Shown here: positions 8,837-17,026 of the stretch, piece after piece
How the letters are laid out: each line of letters opens with the position of its first letter
Position numbering within the stretch: position 1 is the stretch's first letter
Assembly (NCBI RefSeq): GCF_014695915.1
Contig: NZ_JACJPF010000062.1
Span: 29,015-93,014, forward strand
Origin: Trichocoleus sp. FACHB-40
GTDB lineage: Bacteria; Cyanobacteriota; Cyanobacteriia; Cyanobacteriales; FACHB-T130
Direction of reading: 5' to 3'
DNA: 64,000 nt
Position numbers and translations under genes: made by a program
The notes under the pieces: generated by a model
Seen by the model: the letters and a program-made list of their open reading frames with translations, nothing else
The model's database searches: none
What the model was told of the DNA's origin: nothing

Positions 8837-8989
8837 CTACCAATCAGCCCTTCTAGTTTCTTTTAAGGGGTCGCCTGAAAAAGGCTGCACTCCAGTCACA
8901 GGATAAGCATCGTCACTTGGGCCAAAGATGCGGGCAATCGCTTCGGAAAAATACTGGGTGATACTATCCATCATTCGGGTAATACCCAT
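8837..8989 (-). CDS. Small conserved-looking protein, 50 residues
   Basis: A short gene on the minus strand starting at ATG 8989 with GGGAG nine bases upstream. The product begins MGITRMMDSITQYF, continues with EAIARIFGPSDDAYPVTG and ends KETRRADW before TAG. The first half looks like an amphipathic helix and the second half is polar with a typical coding composition. I believe similar proteins occur in other cyanobacteria, but I cannot name the family. M6 or M7 are alternative starts; the ribosome binding site favours M1. Confidence 0.7.
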   Translation of the reverse strand: MGITRMMDSITQYFSEAIARIFGPSDDAYPVTGVQPFSGDPLKETRRADW

Positions 8990-9188
8990 ATACTTACTCT
9001 CCCGGTTTGTTTTTAGACTTGAAATGTAAATTAGCTTTCTATACTTACCATTATGAGTAGTTTTGGATTATTGACGTTTATTTGCAATACTTGTTTGATT
9101 AGGTTTGCAATACTTTGCTTGTCGTTGATAAAAGCTGTGCGTTTCATTAAAACTTTTACAAGTTTTTTAAACTTACTTATATTTTCAA

Positions 9189-9226
9189 CAATTTACTTTA
9201 AAAGTTATGACTTTTAAAGTAAATTG
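9189..9226. repeat. Perfect 16-bp inverted repeat with 6-nt loop
   Basis: CAATTTACTTTAAAAG and its exact complement CTTTTAAAGTAAATTG enclose TTATGA. It is followed at once by a small CTCC/GGAG stem. It lies 200 bases upstream of the divergent small gene and 250 bases upstream of pncB, so it does not look like an ordinary gene-end terminator. Confidence 0.8.
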
Positions 9227-9315
9227 CTCCTGTTATGGAGAGCATCCAGCTTTCTTCAGCGCCGCGCAGTTAGAGTTTTATGCGATCGCTCTTTATTTGT
9301 CTATTTTAAATAAAA

Positions 9316-9334
9316 ATACTATTAAGAATAGTAT
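9316..9334. promoter_or_regulatory. Palindromic operator candidate for NrtR
   Basis: Perfect palindrome with arms ATACTATT and AATAGTAT around AAG, 144 bases before the pncB start. Its size and symmetry fit a dimeric winged-helix regulator, and the gene for an NrtR-type regulator lies in the operon downstream. Whether this matches the known cyanobacterial NrtR motif was not checked. Confidence 0.5.
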
Positions 9335-9413
9335 ACAAAGGAGATAAGTAGCCCTAAGAGGTCATGTAACCTACCTGATACATCTATCTTCTTTAAGAGA
9401 TTATCAAAATACC

Positions 9414-9444
9414 TTGGCAGTATTTTGGTGAATAGCACTATAAT
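9414..9444 (+). promoter_or_regulatory. Candidate sigma-70-type promoter of the NAD operon
   Basis: TTGGCA at 9414-9419 and a perfect TATAAT at 9439-9444 with a rather long 19-base spacer, 33 bases before the pncB ATG. The -10 box is flanked by GAATAG (9430-9435) and CTATTC (9453-9458), an additional inverted pair that a repressor could use. Confidence 0.45.
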
Positions 9445-9477
9445 CGTAGAAACTATTCTTGCCAAGGTAGCAAGATT

Positions 9478-10890
9478 ATGAAAATTTCCCTTGACGGACT
9501 TGCAAAGCACCCGAACCCTCTTCATGAGCAGGTTAGGGCAGAAGATCGGGAACTGGCGATCGCGCCTGAAGATTATAGCCTCCTGACCGACCTCTACCAG
9601 CTGACGATGGCAGCTTGCTACACAGGCGAAGGTTTGGAGCAAAGGCGCGCCAGCTTTGAGCTGTTTGTGCGGCGGCTACCAAACGGCTTTGGCTATTTGA
9701 TTGCGATGGGGCTGGCGCAGGCGCTAGACTACCTGGAGAAATTCCGCTTTACACCAAGTCAGCTGGAGGCTTTGCAGGCAACAGGGATTTTTGCACAAGC
9801 ACCAGCGCGATTTTGGTCGCTGCTGGAGGAAGGTCGCTTCACAGGCGATGTGTGGGCAGTTCCAGAGGGAACCGCTGTTTTTGCTAACGAGCCGCTGCTA
9901 CGGGTGGAAGCACCCTTATGGCAAGCTCAGTTGGTAGAAACCTACCTGCTGAACACCATCAACTATCAGAGTTTGGTGGCGACGCGGGCGGCGCGGATGC
10001 GCGATGCGGCTGGGGCGCAAGCGACACTGCTAGAATTCGGGACGCGACGGGCGTTTAGTCCCCAAGCCTCTGTGTGGGCGGCGAGGGCGGCCTTGGCAGC
10101 TGGGTTAGATGCCACTTCTAATGTATTGGCAGCGATCAAATTGGGTCAAAAGCCTAGTGGAACGATTGCTCATGCTTTAGTGATGGCGATCGCAGCCACA
10201 TCTGGAAGCGAACAAGAGGCTTTTAAGGCATTCCACCGATATTTTCCTGGTGCGCCATTGTTGATTGATACATACGATACAGTCGCTGCTGCCCAAGGTT
10301 TGGCACAAATGTTAGCAGCAGGGGAAACGCAATTGGCTGGGGTGCGGATAGATTCGGGTGATTTAGTAACTTTATCTAAACAAGTGCGATCGCTTTTACC
10401 CGATGTTCCCATCTTTGCCAGTGGCGATTTGGATGAATACGAAATTGCCAGATTGAAAGCAGCTGGCGCTTGCATCGACGGTTATGGACTGGGAACTCGA
10501 CTGGTTACGGGAACAGCTTTAAATGGGGTTTATAAACTGGTGGAAATTGATGGCATTCCCGTGATGAAAGAATCGAGCGGTAAGATAACTTATCCTGGTC
10601 GAAAGCAGATTTTTCGCCGCCATCAGGGAAGTCAGGTTAAAGCAGACAGATTGGGATTGTTGACGGAAAGCCCGAATGGAGAAGAACCTTTGTTGCAGCT
10701 GATGGTTAAACAGGGCGAACAGGTGCAGTTACCAGATTTGGCGGAAATTCGAGAACGTACAACTGCATCAGTTGCTAGTTTACCAGCTCTGACGCGATCG
10801 CTTGATTCTCCCATTTCTGTATCTGTGGAGATTTCTGAGGCGCTGAGGTTGTTGACTGAAAAAACTCGTCTTGGTTCATCGAAGGAATGA
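9478..10890 (+). CDS. pncB: Nicotinate phosphoribosyltransferase PncB
   Basis: 470 residues; converts nicotinate and PRPP to nicotinate mononucleotide, the entry step of NAD salvage. Family features: LLTDLYQLTMAACY near residue 35, FELFVRRLPNGFGYL, ATLLEFGTRRAFSPQ with the active-site region, GTIAHALVMA, and GVRIDSGDLVTLSKQ with FASGDLDEYEI. All are intact and the length is normal. First gene of the NAD island; nadD follows after 61 nt. Confidence 0.95.
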   Translation: MKISLDGLAKHPNPLHEQVRAEDRELAIAPEDYSLLTDLYQLTMAACYTGEGLEQRRASFELFVRRLPNGFGYLIAMGLAQALDYLEKFRFTPSQLEALQATGIFAQAPARFWSLLEEGRFTGDVWAVPEGTAVFANEPLLRVEAPLWQAQLVETYLLNTINYQSLVATRAARMRDAAGAQATLLEFGTRRAFSPQASVWAARAALAAGLDATSNVLAAIKLGQKPSGTIAHALVMAIAATSGSEQEAFKAFHRYFPGAPLLIDTYDTVAAAQGLAQMLAAGETQLAGVRIDSGDLVTLSKQVRSLLPDVPIFASGDLDEYEIARLKAAGACIDGYGLGTRLVTGTALNGVYKLVEIDGIPVMKESSGKITYPGRKQIFRRHQGSQVKADRLGLLTESPNGEEPLLQLMVKQGEQVQLPDLAEIRERTTASVASLPALTRSLDSPISVSVEISEALRLLTEKTRLGSSKE

Positions 10891-10951
10891 ACCGCCTTGG
10901 CTATGCTAATGCGCGTTAGCGCTTAGCGCTATATAAACCCAAAGGAAGAAA

Positions 10952-11542
10952 ATGAAGAGAGTTGCTTTGTTTGGTACAAGTGCCGACCCGCCGACATCTG
11001 GACATCAGGCGATCCTTAATTGGCTGTCTCAACACTACGATCTGGTGGCGGTGTGGGCATCGGATAATCCGTTTAAGTCTCACCAAACGCCGCTGGAACA
11101 TCGATCCAGAATGCTACGGTTGCTGATTGAGGAACTTAATTCGACTTGGCACAATATCTGCCTGTTTCAGGAACTCAGCAGCCCAAGAACTCTGGAGACA
11201 GTGCAGAAGGCGAGGGCACTTTGGGGAATGTCGGTAGACTTTACAGTAGTAATTGGTTCCGACTTAGTTAGCCAGATGCCGCGTTGGTATAGAGTTGAAG
11301 ATTGGTTGCGGCAAGTGCAACTGCTGGTAGTACCTAGACCAGGATATCTGATAGAAGACTCTAGTTTAGAGGAACTGCGGCAGATGGGAGCGCACATAGC
11401 GATCGCTCACCTTAACGCGCCAGCGGTTTCCTCTACAGCGTATCGTGAGAATGGAAACACCAAAGCCTTGACGACCACCGTCAAAGATTATATCAATAGA
11501 GAACGTTTATACGAATGCCAGGACGCGGCTCGAAAAAAATAG
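10952..11542 (+). CDS. nadD: Nicotinate-nucleotide adenylyltransferase NadD
   Basis: 196 residues; adenylylates nicotinate mononucleotide to deamido-NAD. The nucleotidyltransferase signature is at the start (LFGTSADPPTSGHQAIL, with the HxGH-type element as TSGH) and SSTAYRENG near the C-terminus corresponds to the ISSTxxR motif. FTVVIGSDLVSQMPRW is the conserved middle segment. Preceded by GGAAG about 7 nt upstream of ATG. Its last 28 bases overlap nrtR in another frame, implying translational coupling. Confidence 0.93.
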   Translation: MKRVALFGTSADPPTSGHQAILNWLSQHYDLVAVWASDNPFKSHQTPLEHRSRMLRLLIEELNSTWHNICLFQELSSPRTLETVQKARALWGMSVDFTVVIGSDLVSQMPRWYRVEDWLRQVQLLVVPRPGYLIEDSSLEELRQMGAHIAIAHLNAPAVSSTAYRENGNTKALTTTVKDYINRERLYECQDAARKK

Positions 11543-12252
11543 CACAACAACCGACATTAGCCGATTTTAAAGTCGGAGTTGATAACGTAATTTTCTCAGT
11601 CGATACGGCGCAAAATCGACTGTTAGTTTTGTTAGTAATGCGCCAAGAAGAACCCTTCTCAGGACATTGGTGCTTACCCGGTACTTTAGTCCGTCAAGGA
11701 GAATCTTTAGAAGATGCCGCCTATCGAATTTTAGCTGAAAAAATTCGCGTCAAAAACTTGTACTTGGAACAGTTATACACCTTTGGCGGGCCAGGACGCG
11801 ATCTGAGGGAATGTGATGACAGTTATGGGGTGCGTTATCTATCAGTTAGTTACTTTGCTTTGGTACGGTTTGAAGAAGCTGAATTAATTGCCGATGGCGT
11901 TAGTGGTATTGCTTGGTATCCCTTAGAACAAGTGCCGCAACTCGCCTTTGACCACAATAAAATTTTAGAGTATGGTCATCGGCGGTTGCGAAATAAGTTA
12001 GAGTATAGCCCAGTTGCATTTGAAGTGTTACCAGAGGTATTTACTTTGAGTGACTTATATCAGCTTTACACGACAGTTTTAGGGGACAATTTTGCAGATT
12101 ATTCCAACTTTCGCGCCCGGTTGCTGAAGCTAGGTTTTCTTTACGATACTAAAGTAAAAGTGTCGCGTGGTGCCGGTCGTCCAGCAAGTTTGTATCGGTT
12201 TGATGCTGAAGCGTTTGCCCCGTTTAAGGATAAGCCTTTGGTGTTTATTTAA
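11515..12252 (+). CDS. nrtR: NrtR-type Nudix-related transcriptional regulator
   Basis: 245 residues: an N-terminal Nudix-like domain (about 18-140) and a C-terminal winged helix (about 165-240, with FTLSDLYQLYTTVLG and GRPASLYRFD). The Nudix box at residues 56-76 is degenerate: the second Gly is T57, the catalytic Glu after R71 is I72, and the last Glu is K76. This fits NrtR regulators, which sense ADP-ribose-type ligands and repress NAD genes. It overlaps nadD by 28 bases. The alternative, an active ADP-ribose pyrophosphatase, is disfavoured by the lost glutamates. Confidence 0.88.
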   Translation: MPGRGSKKIAQQPTLADFKVGVDNVIFSVDTAQNRLLVLLVMRQEEPFSGHWCLPGTLVRQGESLEDAAYRILAEKIRVKNLYLEQLYTFGGPGRDLRECDDSYGVRYLSVSYFALVRFEEAELIADGVSGIAWYPLEQVPQLAFDHNKILEYGHRRLRNKLEYSPVAFEVLPEVFTLSDLYQLYTTVLGDNFADYSNFRARLLKLGFLYDTKVKVSRGAGRPASLYRFDAEAFAPFKDKPLVFI

Positions 12253-12297
12253 ATGCCAAGGTATGCAAAGTAATTTAATCTTCTGCCTAAAAAAAGT

Positions 12298-12591
12298 ATG
12301 GAACCCGAAGAGACTTTAGATATCCAAGACATTCGTAATGAGATTGATAAAATTGACCAGAAAATTATTGAACTTCTTGGCAAGCGATTTGAATATGTGA
12401 AAGCTGCTGCCAAGTTTAAAACCAGTGAAGAAAGTGTAAAAGCCCCAGAACGGCGTAAGGCTATGATGCAGCAAAGACGTGTTTGGGCTGAAGAACAAGG
12501 CTTAAATCCTGATGTAATTGAAAAGTTATATCAAGATTTGGTCAGTTATTTTATGAATGAAGAATTACACCATTGGAAATCAAGAAAATAA
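12298..12591 (+). CDS. Chorismate mutase / isochorismate-pyruvate lyase-like protein (PchB type)
   Basis: 97 residues, all helical, with the AroQ-fold arrangement: IRNEIDKIDQKIIELLGKRF (first helix, with the active-site Arg region), then VKAPERRKAMMQQRRVWAEEQGLNPDVIEKLYQDLVSYFM. The PERR segment and short length resemble PchB, which can release pyruvate from isochorismate to form salicylate, and monofunctional chorismate mutases. No isochorismate synthase is in the window. Sits between nrtR and nadE on the same strand, with 45 and 132 nt gaps. Confidence 0.85.
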   Translation: MEPEETLDIQDIRNEIDKIDQKIIELLGKRFEYVKAAAKFKTSEESVKAPERRKAMMQQRRVWAEEQGLNPDVIEKLYQDLVSYFMNEELHHWKSRK

Positions 12592-12650
12592 ATAATGTAA
12601 TATATTCAAATACAGCAAACCTTATTTATATATAAAATCTTCTTTTTCTT

Positions 12651-12680
12651 CCTCTGCGTTCTCAGCGTCTCTGCGGTTCG
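12651..12680. repeat. Dispersed 'ctctgcg/gcgtctctgcg' repeat
   Basis: A pyrimidine-rich run of short tctgcg/gcgtct units upstream of nadE. A related run is at 48072-48090 (cttcgcg/tctttgcgtct). This type recurs between genes in many cyanobacteria; role unknown. Confidence 0.5.
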
Positions 12681-12723
12681 TTTTAAAAAAGTAGCTTTCA
12701 CACATCAAATAGGATGGCTATAT

Positions 12724-14490
12724 ATGAAAATTGCGATCGCTCAACTTAACCCCACAATTGGCGACCTCGCCAACAACGCCCAACAAATTCTCAATGCTGC
12801 TAAAATTGCCGCTGAGAATAATGTCCGTTTATTGCTAACACCGGAACTTTCTTTGTGCGGTTATCCGCCACGGGATTTGCTATTAAATCCCAGCTTCGTT
12901 GAATCAATGGCAAACGTTTTACAGCAATTAGCACAAGATTTACCGCCAAATATCGCTGTTTTAGTGGGAACAGTTGAACCAAATTCAAAAGCGCACGTTG
13001 CTGGCGGGAAACCTTTATTTAACAGTATCACCTGGTTAGAAAATGGTCAATTACAGCAAATTTTTCACAAGCGATTGTTACCTACCTACGATGTTTTTGA
13101 CGAATATCGATATTTTGAACCAGGGCTGCAAGCTAATGCTTTCACCCTCGACAATCTCCACATCGGAGTAACAATTTGCGAAGATTTGTGGAACGATGAG
13201 GAATTTTGGGGTAAGCGCAGCTATGCCATAAATCCAATTGTTGATTTAGCTCAATTGGATGTAAATTTTATTGTGAATTTATCAGCTTCACCTTACAGAG
13301 TTGGTAAGCACAAGTTGCGAGAATCGATGTTGCGACATAGCGCGTCTCGCTTCAACAAACCAATCGTATATGCTAATCAGGTTGGGGGAAATGATGACTT
13401 AATTTTTGATGGGTGCAGTTTCGCTTTAAATCGTACTGGTGAGGTAGTTAGTCGCGCTTTTGCTTTTGAAACAGATTTGGTGTTAATAGAATTTGATGAG
13501 GAAAAGCGGGATCTGATCCCCTCCAACTCCTCCTCGTTAAGAGGTGAGGGAGGGATATCGCCTTTACCAGAAACTGAAGATGAGGAAATTTGGGGTGCTT
13601 TGGTGTTGGGGGTGCGAGACTATGCGCGTAAGTGCGGCTTTTCTAAAGTAGTTATTGGTTTGAGTGGTGGGATCGACTCGGCATTAGTGGCAGCGATCGC
13701 ATCCTCTGCATTAGGATCAGAAAATGTATTCGGCATTCTCATGCCTTCTCCCTACAGTTCCGATCATTCTATTAAAGATGCGCTGGAATTAGCCGAAAAT
13801 CTGGGCATTGCGACTGAAATTCTGCCGATTGGCGATTTAATGACAGGTTACGACAAAACTCTGGAAAAGGTGTTTGCTGACACATCTTTTGGACTTGCCG
13901 AGGAGAATATTCAATCGCGGATTCGCGGTAATTTATTGATGGCGATCGCTAATAAGTTTGGCTATCTGCTACTATCTACAGGCAATAAATCAGAAATGGC
14001 GGTTGGTTACTGTACGCTTTACGGCGATATGAACGGCGGATTAGCTGTAATTGCTGACGTACCTAAAACTCGCGTCTATTCCCTTTGTAATTGGCTGAAT
14101 GCTGAGGGACTGGGGACTGGGGACTGGGGACTAGGGACTGGGGAAGAAAAGAATGCTACTCTTTCCTCTATCCGAAAAGAAATTATCCCAACCAATATCA
14201 TCTTCAAGCCTCCGAGTGCGGAATTAAAACCCGGTCAAGTCGATCAAGATTCTCTGCCGTCTTATGATATTCTGGACGACATTTTGCAACGATTAATTCA
14301 CGAGTATCAATCATCAGCCCAAATTATCGCCGCCGGACACGATGCAACTGTTGTTAACCGAGTAATGCAGCTGGTAGCGCGTGCGGAATTTAAGCGGCGA
14401 CAAGCACCTCCGGGAATTAAGATTACAGATCGCGCTTTTGGTACTGGTTGGCGAATGCCAATTGCCAGTCGTTGGGCGGTAAATAATTAA
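12724..14490 (+). CDS. nadE: Glutamine-dependent NAD synthetase NadE
   Basis: 588 residues; amidates deamido-NAD to NAD, the last step of the pathway encoded here. The N-terminal nitrilase-type glutaminase domain (about 1-260) has the catalytic triad regions LTPELSLCGYPPRD (Glu), HKRLLPTYDVFDEYRYF (Lys) and GVTICEDLWND (Cys). The C-terminal synthetase (about 295-585) has the ATP loop VIGLSGGIDSALVAA and KPPSAELKPGQVDQDSLPSYD. Two linkers carry repeat-derived insertions: about residues 262-280 and 461-476, the latter encoded by heptamer repeats. The frame is intact in both. Confidence 0.96.
   Translation: MKIAIAQLNPTIGDLANNAQQILNAAKIAAENNVRLLLTPELSLCGYPPRDLLLNPSFVESMANVLQQLAQDLPPNIAVLVGTVEPNSKAHVAGGKPLFNSITWLENGQLQQIFHKRLLPTYDVFDEYRYFEPGLQANAFTLDNLHIGVTICEDLWNDEEFWGKRSYAINPIVDLAQLDVNFIVNLSASPYRVGKHKLRESMLRHSASRFNKPIVYANQVGGNDDLIFDGCSFALNRTGEVVSRAFAFETDLVLIEFDEEKRDLIPSNSSSLRGEGGISPLPETEDEEIWGALVLGVRDYARKCGFSKVVIGLSGGIDSALVAAIASSALGSENVFGILMPSPYSSDHSIKDALELAENLGIATEILPIGDLMTGYDKTLEKVFADTSFGLAEENIQSRIRGNLLMAIANKFGYLLLSTGNKSEMAVGYCTLYGDMNGGLAVIADVPKTRVYSLCNWLNAEGLGTGDWGLGTGEEKNATLSSIRKEIIPTNIIFKPPSAELKPGQVDQDSLPSYDILDDILQRLIHEYQSSAQIIAAGHDATVVNRVMQLVARAEFKRRQAPPGIKITDRAFGTGWRMPIASRWAVNN
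14106..14140 (+). repeat. Heptamer tandem repeat (STRR type) inside nadE
   Basis: Five tandem copies of GGGACTG, one with a final A, inside the coding sequence. Being 7-mers, three copies make 21 bases, so repeat number affects the frame; here it is kept open and encodes a Gly/Thr/Leu/Trp-rich linker (GLGTGDWGLGTG). Confidence 0.9.
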
Positions 14491-14509
14491 AGACTTCAAA
14501 GCCAAGAAA

Positions 14510-14534
14510 GTAGACAGGCATCTTGCCTGTCTAC
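14510..14534. terminator. Bidirectional terminator between nadE and the TgpA-like gene
   Basis: Perfect 11-bp arms GTAGACAGGCA and TGCCTGTCTAC with loop TCT, between two convergent genes, 20 nt after the nadE stop and 4 nt after the stop of the minus-strand gene. A short T-rich run follows on the plus strand. Confidence 0.75.
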
Positions 14535-14537
14535 GGT

Positions 14538-16853
14538 TTATTGTTTTACGAGTTTTAAACGCGATCGCTGCTCCCAAACCTTCTTTATCTGAGATTTTTT
14601 CAAACTTTGCAAGCGCGATCGCAACTGTTTTAAATTCGGTGTCTCTCTGCCATAACGCCATTGGACATATGCCTGAGAAATTTCGTTGATGACTTCGGCT
14701 TTGTCGGGTGAATGGTGTTGACGTGCTTGATAGGCATACTCTAGGGGAGTGTGTGCTGGGTGCTTGGCATATCCTTGGATACTCAACTCCTTAAGCATTT
14801 GCTGGTAGATACTTTCCATCGGCGGCAACTTACCCAGCCAGAGACGGTAACGCAATGCTTGCAACCTGTTCCAAGCCAGCCAACCCAGGAACCCCAGGCA
14901 AATTGCCAAGATAATACCAGTAAACAATCCCACCCAGCCATTGGAAAGCAGCGCCCAGAGCCAGATTATCGCCCCAATCAGCCAAATGATAATGGCACCG
15001 AATACGTTATTTAACCAACTTGATACAGGTGAAGGCAACCACCCAGCAACCCACTTCCAGAACTGGCGCAACACGCTAAAGGTTTGGTCTTCTTCAACTG
15101 AGGGGGGAATTAAGGGATTACCGGGAATCGGATCGAAGGCAAACCAGCCGTAGTCGGGAAAATACACTTCTGTCATCGCGTAAGCGTCGGTGTTGCGGAC
15201 GACATAGAAGCCAGTGAAGGGATTGAACTCCCCTGGTGAAAAGCCTGCTACTAGCCGGGATGGAATGCCAACCGAACGCAACATAATTGTTAAAACGCTG
15301 GAGAAGTGGTCAGGATAACCTCCTTTGTGTTTGAAGAGAAATGCTTCTACTAAGTCTTCGTTTTCATCCAAAAAAGGCAAGCCAAAAGGGTCTTGTGGGA
15401 TGGTGTAGTTTTGTTTGAGATACTGAGCTAAGTAGAGAGCTTTTTCGTAGGGAGATGTGATGGGTTTTCTCGATTTGGCTAATATTTCTTCGGTTAGCTG
15501 CCGCACTTTGTCAGAGATTTCTGGAGGAACTTGCAGATAGTAATTGCGGATTCTTTCGGAATAGTTTGTTGATGTTTTCGCCAAAAGAGCGCGATCGCGT
15601 ACTGGTACTTCAGAAATCACGGTGTAGGTAAATCCTTCTCCCAAACCTGTAGGCGCTCGCAAACCGCTCTCCGTATCCATTGCTACTTCCTGTGTGGGAA
15701 AATACAGTTCTTTAGGATAGGATAAGGCGGGAATCAGATTCGGCAGTTCAGACACTATTGTGTAACTCTGAATCACCTGTTTAGTTTTCCCACTGAAGAT
15801 AACCTGTCTGGGAAGGAAAAATCGGTACGACCAGGCCGGACGTTGCACAGTCTGGGTTTGCTTGTCGCGGGAAATTTCCCAACCCTGACCAGTGTAGCGA
15901 TCTAACGCCAGCACTCGCCAAAATCCCTCGGCTTGCGATCGCACTCGCATCACCACTTTGGGCTTCATCTCCCCCCGGAGATTCTGGTTAATTTTGCTGC
16001 TAAAGCCGTAGTAGAAGGTATCATCCATCTGCCCGGCGCCCCTTTCTCGGTTTTGTCCGCCGCCTCCACCTCTACCTTGTTTACCTTGTCTGGCGTAACC
16101 AGGGTTAACTATGGCGCGGCCGTTACTAGAAAAATTTTGTTGTTCTAAACCTTGAGGCCCGCTAACTGGAAATGTTTGTAGTTGATAGCCAGGAAACCGG
16201 GGCATCAATGCAAAAATAGTTAGTCCCAGCCCGACAATTAAAGTAAAAAGTAAAAAGTAAAACTTGAAAGTGTTTTTAATTTCTTGGGGATTTTGTTTAA
16301 CTTTTGTCTTTTTACTTTTGCCTTCAAGTAGACCTAACCGAGAGCGATAATCTAGCACCAAAACAGGCAGCGCTACACCCAAAAACAACAGCAAAATTGG
16401 TGCAAAGGTTAATGTTTGGCTGACTGTAGCAGCAACGCCCAACAAAATCAGCCCAATCACCATCGAATAACCCAAATCTTTGCGACGCGGGAGGTCAAAG
16501 CTGTGCAGCACTTGCAGATGAATTAACAATTCTGCAAGCACCAAGCGTGTATCATTCAAAGCACCAAACAGATTTCTTAGAAAAACTGTTAGTGCTACCA
16601 CCATCCCAATCGCTATCAAAAATTTTACAGGCACATTGCGATCGCGTCGTCGATAGTAACTCCACGTCGCACCAAGTAGACTCAACGGCACAGCCCATAA
16701 ACTAATCTGAGTTTCCGCCGCTACATCCGTGGCAATAATCCCCACAACTACGAGTGCCTGCACCAGCACCCGTAGCAGGATTGATTCTTCCGTTTCCGGT
16801 TTCGGCGTTGTTTCTAGCCGTTGCCGCACCCGATGCAAAACTGAATTAGTCAT
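14538..16853 (-). CDS. TgpA-like membrane protein with a degenerate transglutaminase domain
   Basis: 771 residues: N-terminal DUF3488/TgpA membrane domain (about six helices, 30-215), a periplasmic transglutaminase-like domain (about 440-590), a further membrane region (about 610-665) and a C-terminal DUF4129 domain (about 690-755). The nucleophile motif GxCxHFA reads GYPDHFSS (Pro514 in place of Cys), and the His motif DAHAW reads DAYAM (Tyr558); the Asp in AFDP is present. It should therefore not act as a Cys protease or transglutaminase. A polyglycine stretch lies near residue 260. Family role: envelope assembly, often next to MoxR/DUF58, which here are 30 kb away. Confidence 0.88.
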   Translation of the reverse strand: MTNSVLHRVRQRLETTPKPETEESILLRVLVQALVVVGIIATDVAAETQISLWAVPLSLLGATWSYYRRRDRNVPVKFLIAIGMVVALTVFLRNLFGALNDTRLVLAELLIHLQVLHSFDLPRRKDLGYSMVIGLILLGVAATVSQTLTFAPILLLFLGVALPVLVLDYRSRLGLLEGKSKKTKVKQNPQEIKNTFKFYFLLFTLIVGLGLTIFALMPRFPGYQLQTFPVSGPQGLEQQNFSSNGRAIVNPGYARQGKQGRGGGGGQNRERGAGQMDDTFYYGFSSKINQNLRGEMKPKVVMRVRSQAEGFWRVLALDRYTGQGWEISRDKQTQTVQRPAWSYRFFLPRQVIFSGKTKQVIQSYTIVSELPNLIPALSYPKELYFPTQEVAMDTESGLRAPTGLGEGFTYTVISEVPVRDRALLAKTSTNYSERIRNYYLQVPPEISDKVRQLTEEILAKSRKPITSPYEKALYLAQYLKQNYTIPQDPFGLPFLDENEDLVEAFLFKHKGGYPDHFSSVLTIMLRSVGIPSRLVAGFSPGEFNPFTGFYVVRNTDAYAMTEVYFPDYGWFAFDPIPGNPLIPPSVEEDQTFSVLRQFWKWVAGWLPSPVSSWLNNVFGAIIIWLIGAIIWLWALLSNGWVGLFTGIILAICLGFLGWLAWNRLQALRYRLWLGKLPPMESIYQQMLKELSIQGYAKHPAHTPLEYAYQARQHHSPDKAEVINEISQAYVQWRYGRETPNLKQLRSRLQSLKKSQIKKVWEQRSRLKLVKQ

Positions 16854-17026
16854 TAGTCATTAGTTATTGGTCATTAGTCTATTGTGCTTTGTCCGCTGTC
16901 AGTTGTCCGTATGTGTTGCAAGGTTGGAAAGCTGTTAGAACGAGAATCTCTACCCAACGTTTCAACTCGACAACCCTTCAGTGACGATTGACTGCTGACG
17001 AATTACTAATGACTACGAACTAATGA

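Larger units (their letters stand above)
8990..9477. other. Divergent regulatory region between the small gene and pncB
   Basis: About 490 bases, AT-rich and unusually dense in inverted repeats: AAAACTT/AAGTTTT at 9149-9166, a 16-bp perfect pair at 9189-9226, the 19-bp palindrome at 9316-9334 and GAATAG/CTATTC around the candidate -10 box (9430-9458). No gene is supported. Confidence 0.65.

Noticed and set aside
11515..12252. ADP-ribose pyrophosphatase function
   Set aside because: Nudix box lacks two catalytic glutamates, and there is a winged helix and NAD gene context; NrtR fits better.
14106..14140. Heptamer arrays considered as a CRISPR array
   Set aside because: Units of 7 or 8 bases without spacers and no cas gene in the window; they are simple tandem repeats.
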